Of a stretch of DNA of 64,000 nt, positions 37,001 through 49,565 are shown one piece after another (position 1 is the first letter of the stretch; each line of letters begins with the position of its first letter). The notes under the pieces were generated by a model. The model was not told where the DNA came from. It was given only the letters and a program-made list of their open reading frames with translations, and made no database searches. Position numbers and translations under genes: made by a program. Source of the DNA: Doryteuthis pealeii (Eukaryota; Mollusca; Cephalopoda; Myopsida; Loliginidae). The stretch is from assembly GCA_023376005.1 (NCBI GenBank), contig CM042157.1, positions 91,945,793 to 92,009,792 of the forward strand, in the 5' to 3' direction.

Positions 37001-40000
37001 TTTATTGTGTATGCAGTCTGGCACATTGGACCAGATCAATGCATTCAGTAAGAAACATGTTTTATTGTGTATGCAGTCTGGCCCATTGCGACAAGATCAA
37101 TGGCATTCAGTAAGAACATGTTTATTGTGTATGCAGTCTGGCACATTGGACCAGATCAATGCATTCAGTAAGAACATGTTTTTATTGTGTATGCAGTCTG
37201 GCACATTGGACCAGATCAATTGCATTCAGTAAGACATGTTTTATTGTGTATGCAGTCTGACACATTGGACCAGATCAATGCATTCAGTAAGAACATGTTT
37301 ATTGTGTATGCAGTCTGGACATGACCAGATCAATGCATTCAGTAAGACATGTTATTGTGTATTCAGTCTGACACATTGCGGACCAGATCAATGCATTCAG
37401 TAAGAACATGTTATTGTGTACTTGCAGTCTGACACATGGACCAGATCAATGCATTCATAAGAACATGTTTTATGGTAGCGTCCTGGCACATTGGACCAGA
37501 TCAATGCATTAGTAAGAACATGTTTTTATTGTGTATGCAGTCTGGGCACATTTGGACCAGATCAATGCATTCAGTAAGAACATGTTTTATGTGTATGCAG
37601 TCTGACACATTGGACCAGATCAATGCATTCAGTAAGAAATGTTTTATTGTGTATGCAGTCTGGCACATTGGACCAGCTCAATGCATTCAGTAAGAACATG
37701 TTTTATTGGGTGTATGCAGTCTGGCACATTGGACCAGATCCAATGATTCAGTAAGAAACATGTTTTATTGTGGTTATGCAGTCTGGCACATTGACCAGAT
37801 CAATGCATTCAGTAAGAACATGTTTTATTGCTGTATGCAGTCTGGCACAGTTGGACCAGATCAATGCATTCAGTAAGAACATGTTATTGTGTATGCAGTC
37901 TGGCCACATTGACCAGAATCAATGCATTTCAGTAAGAACATGTTATTGTTATGCAGTCTGGCACATTGGACCAGATCAATGCATTCAGTAAGAACATGTT
38001 TTTTGTGTATGCAGTTCTGGACACATCTGGACCAGATCAATGCATTCAGTAAGAACATGTTTATTGTGTATGCAGCTCTGCACATTGGACCAGATCAATG
38101 CCATTCAGTAAGACATGTTTTATGGCTTTGTATGCAGTTGGCACATTGGACCAGATCAATGCATTCAGTAAGAACATGTTTATTTGTATGCCCATCTGGC
38201 ACATTGGACCAGATTCAAGCATTCAGTAAGAACATGTTTTAGTTGTGTATGCAGTCTGGCACATTGTTTAGACCAGATCAATGCATTCAGTACAGAACAT
38301 GTTTTATTGTGATGCAGATCTGGCATGCATGTACATTGGACCAGATCAATGATCAGTAGAACATGTTTATGTGTATGCAGTCTGGCACATTGACCAATCA
38401 ATCATTCAGTAAGAACATGTTATATTGTTTTATGCAGTCTGGCACATGACCAGATAATGCATTCGTAAGAACATGTTTTATTGTGTATGCAGTCTGCACA
38501 TTGGACCAGATCAATTGATTCAGTAAGAACATGTTTTATTGTGTAACGCAGTCTGGCATTGCATGTCACATTGGACCAGATCAATGCATTTCGAGTAGAA
38601 CATGTTTTATTGTGTATGGCAGTCTGGCACATGGACCAGATCAATGCATCAGATAAGAACATGTTTTATTGTGTATGCAGTCTGACACATTGGACCAGAT
38701 CAATTGGCATTCAGTCAAGAACATGTTTTACTTGTGTATGCAGTCTGGCACATGACCAGATCATGCATTCAGTAAAACAGTTTTTTGTGATGCAGCTGGC
38801 ACATTGGACCAGACAAGCATTCAGTAGAACATGTTTTATTGTGTAGCAGTCGGCACATTGGACCAGATCAATGCCATTCAGTAGAACTTTTTATTTGTAT
38901 GCAGTTCTGGCACATTGGACCAGATCAATGCATTCAGTAGAACATGTTTATGTGTATGCAGTCTTGGCACATTGGACCAGATCAATGCATTCGTAAAACA
39001 TGTTTTATGTATGCAGTCTGGCAACATTGGACCAGACAATGCATTCAGTAAGGAACATGTTTATGTGTATGCAGTCTGGCACATTGGACCAGATTCAATG
39101 CATTCAGTAAGAACATGTTTTATTTGTGTATGCCCCAGTCTGCATGCATGTCACATAGGACCAGATCAATGCATTCAGTAAGAACATGTTTTATTTGTGT
39201 ATGGCAGTATCTGCACATTTGGACCAGATCAAGCATTCAGTAAGAAACATGTTTTATTGTGTATCATCTGGCACATTGGACCAGATCAATGCATTCCATA
39301 AGAACATGTTTTATTGTGTATGCAGTCTGCACATTGGACCAGATCAATGCATTCAGTAAGAACATTTTTTTGTGTATGCAGTCTGGCATGCATGTCACAT
39401 TGGACCAGATCAATGCATTCAGTAAGAAACATGTTTTATGTGTATGCAGTCTGGCACATCTGGACCAGATCAATGCATTCAGTAAAACATGTTTTATTGT
39501 GTAATGCAGTCTGAACATTGGACCAGATCAATTGCATTCAGTCAAGAACATTTTATTGTGTATGCAGTCTGGCAATTGGACCAGATCAATGCATTCAGAA
39601 GAACATGTTTATTTGATGCAGTCTTGGCACATTGGACCAGATCAATGCATTCAGTAAGAACATGTTTTTATTGGTTGTAGCAGGCTGGCCACATTGGACC
39701 AGATTCAATGCATCAGTAAGAACATGTTTTATTGTGTATGCAGTCTTGGCACATTGACCAGATCAATGCATTCAGTAAGAACATGTTTTATGTGTATGCA
39801 GTCTGGCACATTGCGTCCAGATCAATTGCATTCAGTAAGAACATGTTTTATTGGTATGCAGTTGACACATTGGACCAGATCAATGGCATTCAGTAAGAAC
39901 ATGTTTTATTGAGTATCAGTCTGGCACATGGACCGATCAATGCTTCAGTAAGAACAATCTTTATTGTGTATGCAGTTGACCATGGACCAGATCAATGCAT

Positions 40001-40623
40001 TTCAGTAGGAACATGTTTTATTGTGTATGCAGTCTGCACATTGGACCAGATCAATGCATTCAGTAAAGAAATGTTTTATGTGTATGCAGTCTGACACATT
40101 GGACCACATCAATGCATTCAGAAGAACATGTTTTATTGTGTATTGCAGTCTGGCACATCTGGACCAGATCAATGCATTCAGTAAGAACATGTTGTTTATT
40201 GTGTATGCAGTCTGGCAATTGGACCAGATCAATGCATTCAGTAGAACATGTTTTATTGTGATGCCAGTCTGGCACATTGGACCCAGGATCAATGCATTCA
40301 TTAAGAACATGTTTATTGTGTATTGCAGTCTGACACATTGGACCAGATCAATGCATTCAGTAAGAACATGTTTTATTGTGTATGCAGTCTTGGCACACTT
40401 GGACCAGATCAATGCATTCAGTAAGCAACAGTATTTATTGTGTTGCAGTCTGACACATGGGACCAGATCAATGCATTCAGTAAGAACATGTTTTATTAGT
40501 TGTATGCGTCTGCACATTGGACCAGATCCAATGATTCAGTAAGAACATTGTTTTTCTTATTGTGTTATGCAGGTTACACATTGGACCAGATCAATGCATC
40601 AGTAAGAAACATGTTTTATTGTG
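33990..40623 (-). repeat. 59-bp satellite array, about 112 copies, derived from a LINE ORF
   Basis: Unit landmarks on the plus strand: CATTGGACCAGATCAATGCA, TTCAGTAAGAACATGTTTTA and TTGTGTATGCAGTCTGGCA (59 bp). Units are near identical from 33990 to about 37300 (a recurrent variant has CTGACACATT for CTGGCACATT) and become indel-rich from about 37300 to the end. In 38300-39450 several units carry a GCATGCATGT insertion. Minus-strand translation of one unit equals a segment of the adjacent LINE ORF. Because 59 is not a multiple of 3, long ORFs arise on both strands as a three-frame rotation; they are not genes. Confidence 0.97.
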
Positions 40624-41339
40624 ACTCTCTTGTGAGGATCCTCAAATTTTTTATCTTTTTTATTTTTTCAATTTTTTTCTTTTTCAACATTATTTAAAAA
40701 AAAATGTTTTTTCTTATTTTTGGTTGGGCTGTTACCATCTCCTTTACTTTGCATGCCTCCATTTTTTTTCGTTATTTTTCGTTAATTTTTTATTTTCTTA
40801 ATTTTTAATTTTATTTTTACTTTTTGTAACATCGAGACACCATCGTTCTTCATTAAGTAAATCTTTGAACCAGTTTCCAGCCTTCCTATGATGAATAGGA
40901 AATTAAATAATCTGTCACAGTCTCATATTTTATCTTTTTTTTTAAATTTTCTTAACCCTTCGAATCATAACTCGTGGTTTCACAAAGAAAAAGAACATGT
41001 AGCCAACCAAAAAAAACATTGAATAATTAAGTGCGATTTCAAACGGCATATCAGAAAGAGTAAACGTCAAACAAAAATGTGTGTTCTGCTGCCTTGTAGT
41101 ACGTGTATTTCAGTTATACCATATCATATATATATATAAAACATTGCATGCCTTTCAAGGCGGCAATATAAAAGTCGTCTATCGGAACCCCAACAAGACC
41201 AGTAAACATCTTTTATCTAGGACAATATGCAGTTTCTAATCATGTGTAAAAACATGTGTCGTTGCCTGCATGTGTATATACTTTCTTATATATATACACA
41301 CAATACAAACAGCATATTCCTAACAATTGGTGTGTCGTG
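40624..41339. other. T-rich unique sequence, no gene seen
   Basis: Follows the 59-bp array abruptly. Low complexity T/A tracts, with no conserved motif recognised. Confidence 0.5.
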
Positions 41340-42728
<1,389 letters not shown>

Positions 42729-43665
42729 GATCTAAGTTAGAATAGCATAGAGCCCTAGATATCTGTCAGTTTTTCATCTATTTGAACATTAGACCAAGAG
42801 CTGTGAGTTTGGTAATAAATAATACCTAACAATATCCATTTTTGATTCTATAACATTATACTGGAAATAATAAAATTCTGTTTGAGAAGAAAATTAACTT
42901 TTTATAAAAAGTGTTTAGTATAACTTACGGACAATATTGTATTTGGTCTTAATATAAAAAATTTGTTGCCTAATAAGAGACATAAATAATACTGCAGTTT
43001 GTGCAAGTTATTGTTAATTGTGCCTTTACTCCTTTGGGTTTTAATAATCTAGGCCATTGCAATCTGTTGAGTATAAAATAACATGCTTGACACAGAGACA
43101 ATTCCTACCTAATCTGAAAGGACTTATACAGCCGATTCTCTTGGGATACACTAGAGCCGCAACTTCCTCGCTGGCGCGAGCGTAATCCGACACCAGAAAG
43201 GGTCCATCTTCTTACCACTTCAGCTCTGAATCTGTCCATTGAAATCCGTTGTAAAAAATCCGTCTTGGATTTTCAGTCGTGCCTGTATTTTCTCAGCTAA
43301 TTAAAATTACTCTTCTGGGGTGCGAGTAGACATTATAATCAATTATTTTTTTCTTTCTTTTTGTTTATATGTTTGTTTTTTTTTTCTCTTGGAGAAACCT
43401 TAGACGGAGGAAAGTGCTGCAGTTGACTTGCGAACTCTCTCGATTTTTGCTTTGTACAAGAAAGAGGTGGAGCCATATTCGTATAAAAGTGGTTAGGTTA
43501 AATGTTGTTGGAAATGGTTATGGAGGCTCAGCAGTATCATCTTTTAAAAATGTTTCTCGTAACATTGATAAATTAAATTTCCATTTGAGGGTGCGGTGTT
43601 TATTTTTACAGTTTTATAGGGGCCAATCAACTCCGTCAGTATGAACATTTTTTTCTATGAATTTC
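42729..43665. other. No recognised gene
   Basis: AT-rich except 43120-43290, a GC-richer patch whose minus strand contains a short open stretch reading FYNGFQWTDSELKW before GGTAAGAAG. This could be an exon end or a repeat; nothing else supports it. 43510-43625 resembles 49005-49085 (CAGCA.TATCATCTTT), so part is a dispersed repeat. Confidence 0.3.
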
Positions 43666-43799
43666 TTAACTCTTTGCCTACCAAATTTCCCCCACAGCTG
43701 TACCAAATTTTCCTTGGTATTTTTTTTCACCTCTATGATGGGATATTTCAAAGTTCACTATCTATTCACCCCCAGAACACATTCTATTCAAATAAAGTC

Positions 43800-43831
<32 letters not shown>

Positions 43832-44180
43832 GTCTGAGTCCTTCTGCTCAATTATAATGAAATAACCATCAGTTTTTCTACATTGCTTAGATGTGGTGGG
43901 AGAGCTACCAGGAGCGGTTTAACTCTTTGCCTACCAAATTTCCCCACGTCTGTATCAAATTTTCTTGGTATTTTTTTACCTATATGTTGGGATATTTCAA
44001 AGTTTACTATCTATTCACTTCAGAACTCTTTCTATTCAAATAAAGTCCTATTATTGTTGTAATCTGAGTCCTTATGTTTAATTATAATGAACTAAACATC
44101 AGTTTTTGTACTTTGCTTGTCTTTGGTATGCGTATAGTAGGAGAGACCCTGTGAGCGGATTAAAGAAGGCAAAGAGTTAA
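43666..44180. mobile_element. piggyBac-type MITE with internal tandem duplication
   Basis: Begins TTAACTCTTTGCCT (43666) and ends with its inverse AGGCAAAGAGTTAA (44167-44180), giving 14-bp termini that include the TTAA target typical of piggyBac insertions. The interior is two tandem copies of about 255 bp; the second begins again with TTAACTCTTTGCCT at 43919. The first copy carries an expanded (TTA)n at 43801-43830. There is no coding capacity, so it is non-autonomous. Confidence 0.7.
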
Positions 44181-44444
44181 TTACAACAATGAAATAAATT
44201 CCTACCAACACCCCAACACCCCCAGCGGTACTGTGTAGGCGTTTGATTGATAGATAACATTAAAAACACATCTTTAAGACAGAAAAGAAAAAAAACGCGC
44301 AAAAATGTGCCATTTTGACAGATACCGATTTGAATTTATAAAATTCTCCTGTTTTAAAGACTGTAAAAATAGTTTTTACGTGTGATTTTAAAAAATCCAT
44401 TGTTTTCATAAAAGTATGAAATATTTCAGTATGAAAAGTCTAGG

Positions 44445-44620
44445 AATCGCAAGGTTCTGGGTTTGGACTCGTCAACTCAAGTTCAAATGCTGGACGAATC
44501 CACAGTTCACATAGTTCGCTAATACCCATTGGAAAATCTCCACCTGGGGGTGGTCACTACTAGAATAGGCTCAGGCCTATTTAAGTGATCTATTTCAATT
44601 TTGATACTGGATCTCTCATC
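44445..44620 (+). repeat. SINE family II (plus)
   Basis: Contains GGTTTGGACTCGTCAACTCA, GTTCAAATGCTGGACGAA (B-box region), GCTAATACCCATTGG and GGTCACTACTAGAATAGGCT, shared with 55915-56175 and, inverted, with 9440-9610. Confidence 0.65.
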
Positions 44621-44747
44621 AGCTCAGCACATGAGTAGCACATGACTCTGATTGGCTTCTGGTTTTCAGTGCAAACACTTTGATCCATAAATACCCAACA
44701 CATGGCTATGTTCTGGTAGTTAGCACAGGGTCTGTATTGGGCTACAG

Positions 44748-45292
44748 CAGGCCCCGACATTAACTTTTTTCATGACCGTCCTGAACAAAAATTATCAACC
44801 ATCCCGAATGGGGTTTGGACCGTCCCGAAATCAAAATATTTTTGTTTAATTCATTAGCATCATCTATACTTGTCAGTCATCAGTAGCATAATAACATGTA
44901 ATAAAACATTAAGAAAAGCTTGAAGCAGTTGACAGAAACATTTATTTATAATCAAGAATAATAAAATAAAAATTTTATAAACTAAAATTTATTCTATTTC
45001 CATCTTTATGCGGACATTTTCCAATCATAAAAATATATACTGTGTGACTGTGTCTATTTCTTCAGTGTTGTTGCCATTAGTAGTTTTAAGTCTAGAACTA
45101 GACCCTTTTTTTTTTTTTTTTTTTTAGGTCAGTATTCGGGCAATCACCGGACGCCAATATTGGGATGTAATACTAACTTTTGGGAAAATTTTTTACCGTC
45201 CCTGGCAAACTGTCCCGGATGACGTATTGATCGTCCCGGATGTAATTTTTATTGTCCCCAGGATGATGGGACGGTGTTAATGTCGAGCCCTG
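44748..45292. mobile_element. hAT-type MITE with exact 8-bp target duplication
   Basis: The termini are CAGGCCCCGACATTAAC (start) and GTTAATGTCGAGCCCTG (end), inverted repeats of 17 bp with 15 matches. It is flanked by the direct repeat GGCTACAG (44740-44747 and 45293-45300). An 8-bp duplication and CAG..CTG ends are characteristic of hAT elements. The 545-bp interior has subterminal GTCC/GGAC motifs (CCGTCC, GTCCCGGATG repeated) and a poly(T) at 45108-45125. No transposase. Confidence 0.88.
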
Positions 45293-45479
45293 GGCTACAG
45301 CCTCTTTTTATTATCTTCTGGTAACTGGATGCTAGTTACAGCCTTCCTGATTCTACACTTGGGTAATCTGATCTGTGCTGTAAATGGGATAGACTCTCTC
45401 TCTGTTTGGTTGATACTGACAATAAGCCATTCTGCAGACTACTTATATGGTTGCTGTAGGTGCTGCAGTATTATTTTGA

Positions 45480-45785
45480 ATCGTGAAGACAAAACCTGCA
45501 GAAGGGTATACCCACCTCCTGTTGGAGCCACCAGTTGGTTGTGGATGGCAACCCATGATGCTTAAGGATGACATCTTGGTGGATGAACAGTCCATGACAT
45601 GCAACACTCTCATTAGACCCTTACTTAAGCTAGATGGGCGGTCTGAGAGGCCTCCTTCGATCAATCGGCTGGTCACATCAAGCCCTAGCACCTATATGAT
45701 TGTCCTAATCCTATTGCCCTTATGGCAAACCCTCAATGCTTTTTATCATAATATGCTAGAAGGCAGTGGCTGAGAGTCTTAATGT
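45480..45785 (+). repeat. Dispersed repeat R1, copy 1
   Basis: Shares CAACACTCTCATTAGACCC, GATGGGCGGTCTGAGAG, CAATCGGCTGGTCACATCAA and CTTATGGCAAACCC-type blocks with 49280-49565, and more weakly with 61080-61540. Family unknown. Confidence 0.6.
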
Positions 45786-45789
45786 CCTA

Positions 45790-46235
45790 GGTATTGAGGT
45801 CAGTTAGTCTACTGTTGGTTTGAATAACAGCAACTAGCTAAGCACAACTGAAGCAGTGTCCAAGACAGTTGGTATTTATAGAAATCAAGAATTATCCATT
45901 CATGCATTTGGGTGATTCCATTCCTTGAGTTCTGATTGGCTGCTTGGTTTCAATGATATTGTGGAGTTTTATAAATAACCTGTCATTCTGCAGTAGAACT
46001 GCAACAAGACGGGATTGTATTAAGTTACAACCGCTTGTTGCCGTGTCTTGCCAATTCGACGGTAATTGGAACTTAGTTTGATTATTCTTCACTGCATCTA
46101 GTGTTGAAGTTCCAATTGTGGGGAGTGGGGAGTGTGGAGTTCCATTTATCACTATTGCTCCCAAGTCCACTCTGACCCGGAGTGGTAATACTAATTAGGC
46201 TCTCATCTATGTGTTAAATAGAAGAAAATGTGTTT
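45790..46235 (+). repeat. Dispersed repeat R2 plus SINE-like tail
   Basis: 45790-46080 matches 55193-55503 (TCTACTGTTGGTTTGAATAA, CAAGACAGTTGGTATTTATA, TTCTGATTGGCTGCTTG, CCAATTCGACGGTAATTGG). 46085-46235 (CTGCATCTAGTG, TCCACTCTGACCCGGAGTGG, ATCTATGTGTTAAAT) matches 50810-50945 and 61545-61680. Confidence 0.65.
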
Positions 46236-46758
46236 AAACAAAAACTGAATTTAAATAAAATAAAAAAAAATATTTGAATACCCATCAAGAATGAATAAAA
46301 ACAAAACATCTTCAGCATAAAATAACCCAACAAGGGTTGACGTGCCATAAAATCCAAGCAACCAGAATTGAGTATTTTGAAGCAAGTTTTATGCTTATTC
46401 ATTTCATTTTGAAATTTTCCAAGAGAAACTATTACTGTTTTTCTTTTCCTAAAGTCTAAACAAGTCTAACCAGTTCAACTTGTATAACAGACCTCTTGGT
46501 CTCCAGTCTCTTTCTCTACCCTTCACACTCCTGTCGTTTTTGTAAGGCTTTAAATTTGGTTAGGACTGACTTATCAATGACTTTAAACTGAGACGCAGAC
46601 TTAAACCTTTCTGATTTTATGGGCTTTATTACATTTAATAGCCAATTTGGCCAACAGTATTTCTAAATTACATTCTGTCGTACTTGAGACGGGTGGGTGG
46701 AACAGATTTACTGCAGCATTTTTGTCTGACTATCAGTGGCTGTTAATTTGTGAGATTA

Positions 46759-46767
<9 letters not shown>

Positions 46768-46806
<39 letters not shown>
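46768..46806 (+). repeat. (CT)n microsatellite
   Basis: Uninterrupted CT dinucleotides leading into a pyrimidine-only region. Confidence 0.95.
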
Positions 46807-46812
<6 letters not shown>

Positions 46813-46924
46813 TGCTCCTTTCTTCAGTTATTTCTCTTTCTCCCTCCTCTTCCTGCCCCCCCAGTAATTTCTTTGTCCCCCCCTCACTATTTTTCTACTC
46901 TTTCTTTTTAACTTCAGCCTATTT

Positions 46925-47325
46925 CCTTCTCAATCCTTCAATTTTTCCCCTCCTCTTCCTCCCTCCAATTTTCCCCCTCCTCTTTCCCCTCCAATTTTTT
47001 CCCCTCCTCTTTCTCCCTCCAATTTTTTTCCCCACCTCTTTCTCCCTCCAATTTTTTCCCCTCCTCTTCCTCCCACCAATTTTTCCCCCTCTCTTCCTCC
47101 CTCCAATTTTTTCCCCTCCTCTTCCTCCTCCAATTTTTCCCCTCCTCTTCCTCCCTCCAATATTTTTCCCTCCTCTTCCTCCCCTCCAATATTTTTCCCT
47201 CCTCTTCCTCCCTCCAATATTTTTCCCTCCTCTTCCTCCCTCCAATTTTTTTTCCCTCCTCTTCCTCCCTCCAATTTTTTTTCCCTCCTCTTCCTCCCCC
47301 AATTTTTTTTCCCTCCTCTTCCTAC
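46925..47325 (+). repeat. Pyrimidine-rich minisatellite, unit about 27 bp
   Basis: About 14 units of the form CCCTCCTCTTCCTCCCTCC + AATTTTTTT. The strand is almost all pyrimidine, so reading frames here (Ser/Leu/Pro or Lys/Gly/Glu rich) are compositional, not genes. The homopurine-homopyrimidine bias favours triplex (H-DNA) formation. Confidence 0.9.
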
Positions 47326-47599
47326 CTGTTAAACTGGTATAGAATAACCCAACAAGAGTTGACATGATACATTTTTGGAGACCATAATTGTTAAACTGAC
47401 TTTGGCATAAGATAATCCAAAATGACATCTGACCTATAAATATATTTTCACAATTATTTTAAACAAGTAAAACTTGTAATATCATCCACAGAAAGTGACG
47501 TTAATGAAAGCATAGAGAGGGCATAGACTGCTGTAGACAGATTATCAATCATATAGAAATCTGATCTCACTGATAAGTTAAAGCGATCATCCTTAGTTG

Positions 47600-47864
47600 T
47601 AGTTGTGTCAGTGCTACTGTATGGCTGCACCACTTAGACCCTAACAAAGCACCTAGAGAATAAGCTAGATGTGAATTACACAAGAATGTTGCAATTTCTC
47701 GAGTATTTCTTAACCAATCCTTAAAAAAAGTATATGGTTGGAAAGAGAATAGAGTAATCTTTCTAAATATGTCATTTTTATCGGTTTTCATCAATTGAAT
47801 TATTTTTTACAGCGAGTTAAAACCGTATTTTCGGTCGAACAGCTGAAAACAAAAAATATGACGC

Positions 47865-47896
<32 letters not shown>

Positions 47897-48180
47897 GATA
47901 AATTTTACAGGCTGTTTTGTTTTTCAAAATCGAAGTGGCTAATCTTTATCAATATTCTTGAAATTTTGACTCAAATAGTGAGTCACACAAACCATCAGAG
48001 TAAGATGAACAAGACATGCTGGTGAAGTAAGGACAAACTCATAAGTGATATTCTCCTGTGGAAACCTGCATATGAACATGCAGGGTAGGTCGTCTAGCGA
48101 AAACCTACATTGATCAGCTCTGCATGGATTTTGGATGCTGCACAGAGGACCTCTTGGAGGGATGATGACTGATAGGGATG
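47600..48180 (+). pseudogene. LINE C-terminal tail split by an insertion
   Basis: 47620-47700 matches the start of the LINE tail at 6657 (GGCTGCACCACTTAGACCCT, GCACCTAGAGAATAAGCTAG). The match stops at about 47700 and resumes at about 47988 (AACCATCAGAGTAAGATG, AAGGACAAACTCATAAG, CTACATTGATCAGCTCTGCA). The 285 bp between contains a poly(T) of 28 and is unrelated. The segment normally covering about 6740-6800 is missing. The tail leads into the 109-bp array. Confidence 0.7.
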
Positions 48181-48992
48181 GATGGTGAGAGATTGTCATG
48201 GATATGTGCTGCCAGCATGACCCGATGATAATGATGGATTTTGGATGCTGCACAGAGGACCTCTTGCGGGATGATGACTGATAGGGAAGGATGGTGAGAG
48301 ATGTCATGGATATGTGCTGCCAGCATGACCGATGATAATGATGGATTTTGGATGCTGCACAGAGGACCTCTTACGGGATGATGACTGATAGGGATGGATG
48401 GTGAGAGATTGTCATGGATATGTGCTGCCAGCATGACCCGATGATAATGATGGATTTTGGATGCTGCACAGAGGACCTCTTACGGGATGATGACTGATAG
48501 GGATGGATGGTGAGAGATTGTCATGGATATGTGCTGCCAGCATGACCGATGATAATGATGGATTTTGGATGCTGCACAGAGGACCTCTTGCGGGATGATG
48601 ACTGATAGGGATGGATGGTGAGAGATTGTCATGGATATGTGCTGCCAGCATGACCCGATGATAATGATGGATTTTGGATGCTGCACAGAGGACCTCTTAC
48701 GGGATGATGACTGATAGGGATGGATGGTGAGAGATTGTCATGGATATGTGCTGCCAGCATGACCCGATGATAATGATGGATTTTGGATGCTGCACAGAGG
48801 ACCTCTTGCGGGATGATGACTGATAGGGATGGATGGTGAGAGATTGTCATGAATATGTGCTGCCAGCATAACCCGATGATAATGATGGATTTTGGATGCT
48901 GCACAGAGGACCTCTTACGGGATGATGACTGATAGGGATGGATGGTGAGAGATTGTCATGGACATGTGCTGCCTGATGATGATGATGATGAT
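48124..48992 (+). repeat. 109-bp tandem array (8 units) from a LINE 3' end
   Basis: Units start (ATGGATTTTGG) at 48124, 48234, 48341, 48450, 48558, 48667, 48776 and 48885. Unit landmarks: GATGCTGCACAGAGGACCTC, GGGATGATGACTGATAGGGA, GAGATTGTCATGGATATGTG and CTGCCAGCATGACCCGATGA. These correspond to the last coding codons and 3' end of the LINE tail at 6950-7060. The array ends in (GATGAT)n. Minus-strand frames are repeat artefacts. Confidence 0.93.
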
Positions 48993-49279
48993 TTTGGGAA
49001 GTCAGCAATATCATCTTTAATGAAGTTTTCTCATAAAGATGGTAACTGAATTTCAATTTGATAGCGTTGTGTTTAGACTGGTGCAGTTGTATTTCACATC
49101 ATGAAGACTGCGTCTAGATTATTTAGATATTTCCTGTGAGGATATAGAGTGCTGAAACACGAGCACGCCCAAGCTATCTTGAAGGCAATAAGGCTTAACA
49201 TGAGTTTGCACTTGTGTGTTTAAGAAATAGGATGGTATTGGTGGTGGTGGTGGTGAAGGCTTCCATTAATTTCCTGAGA

Positions 49280-49565
49280 TCCTGTGCCTGTCCAAGGTTG
49301 TATGGAATACTATCAGTTGCTTATGCAGCATATATCCCACTCAGTACACCATAGATATTGTCCAAGGGACGAGCATCTTGCTAAAACAGGGTCATTGATA
49401 CTTCTTCCTTTTGATCTAGATGGACGTTCAGAGAGCCCCCACCCCCCTCCTCCTCCAGTCAATCGGTTGGTCACATCAACTCCTTGCAGCTATATGATTA
49501 TCCCAACTGTATATCTCTTATGGCAAACCCCCAAGGCTAATTCCATGTCACACACCCTCTTCAAT
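49280..49565 (+). repeat. Dispersed repeat R1, copy 2
   Basis: Shares CAATCGGTTGGTCACATCAA, CTATATGATTATCCCAACTG and CTTATGGCAAACCCCCAA with 45650-45735. Preceded by (GGT)n at 49239-49253. Confidence 0.55.

Noticed and set aside
34082..40542. Long ORFs (up to 283 residues) with Cys/Ser/Met-rich repeats on both strands
   Set aside because: They are the 59-bp satellite read through three frames in turn; no start context, splice structure or non-repeat sequence supports a protein.
33990..40623. CRISPR-like array
   Set aside because: The repeats are head-to-tail with no unique spacers, and the context is eukaryotic.
46647..47428. 231-residue plus-strand and 169-residue minus-strand frames
   Set aside because: Compositional translation of the pyrimidine minisatellite.
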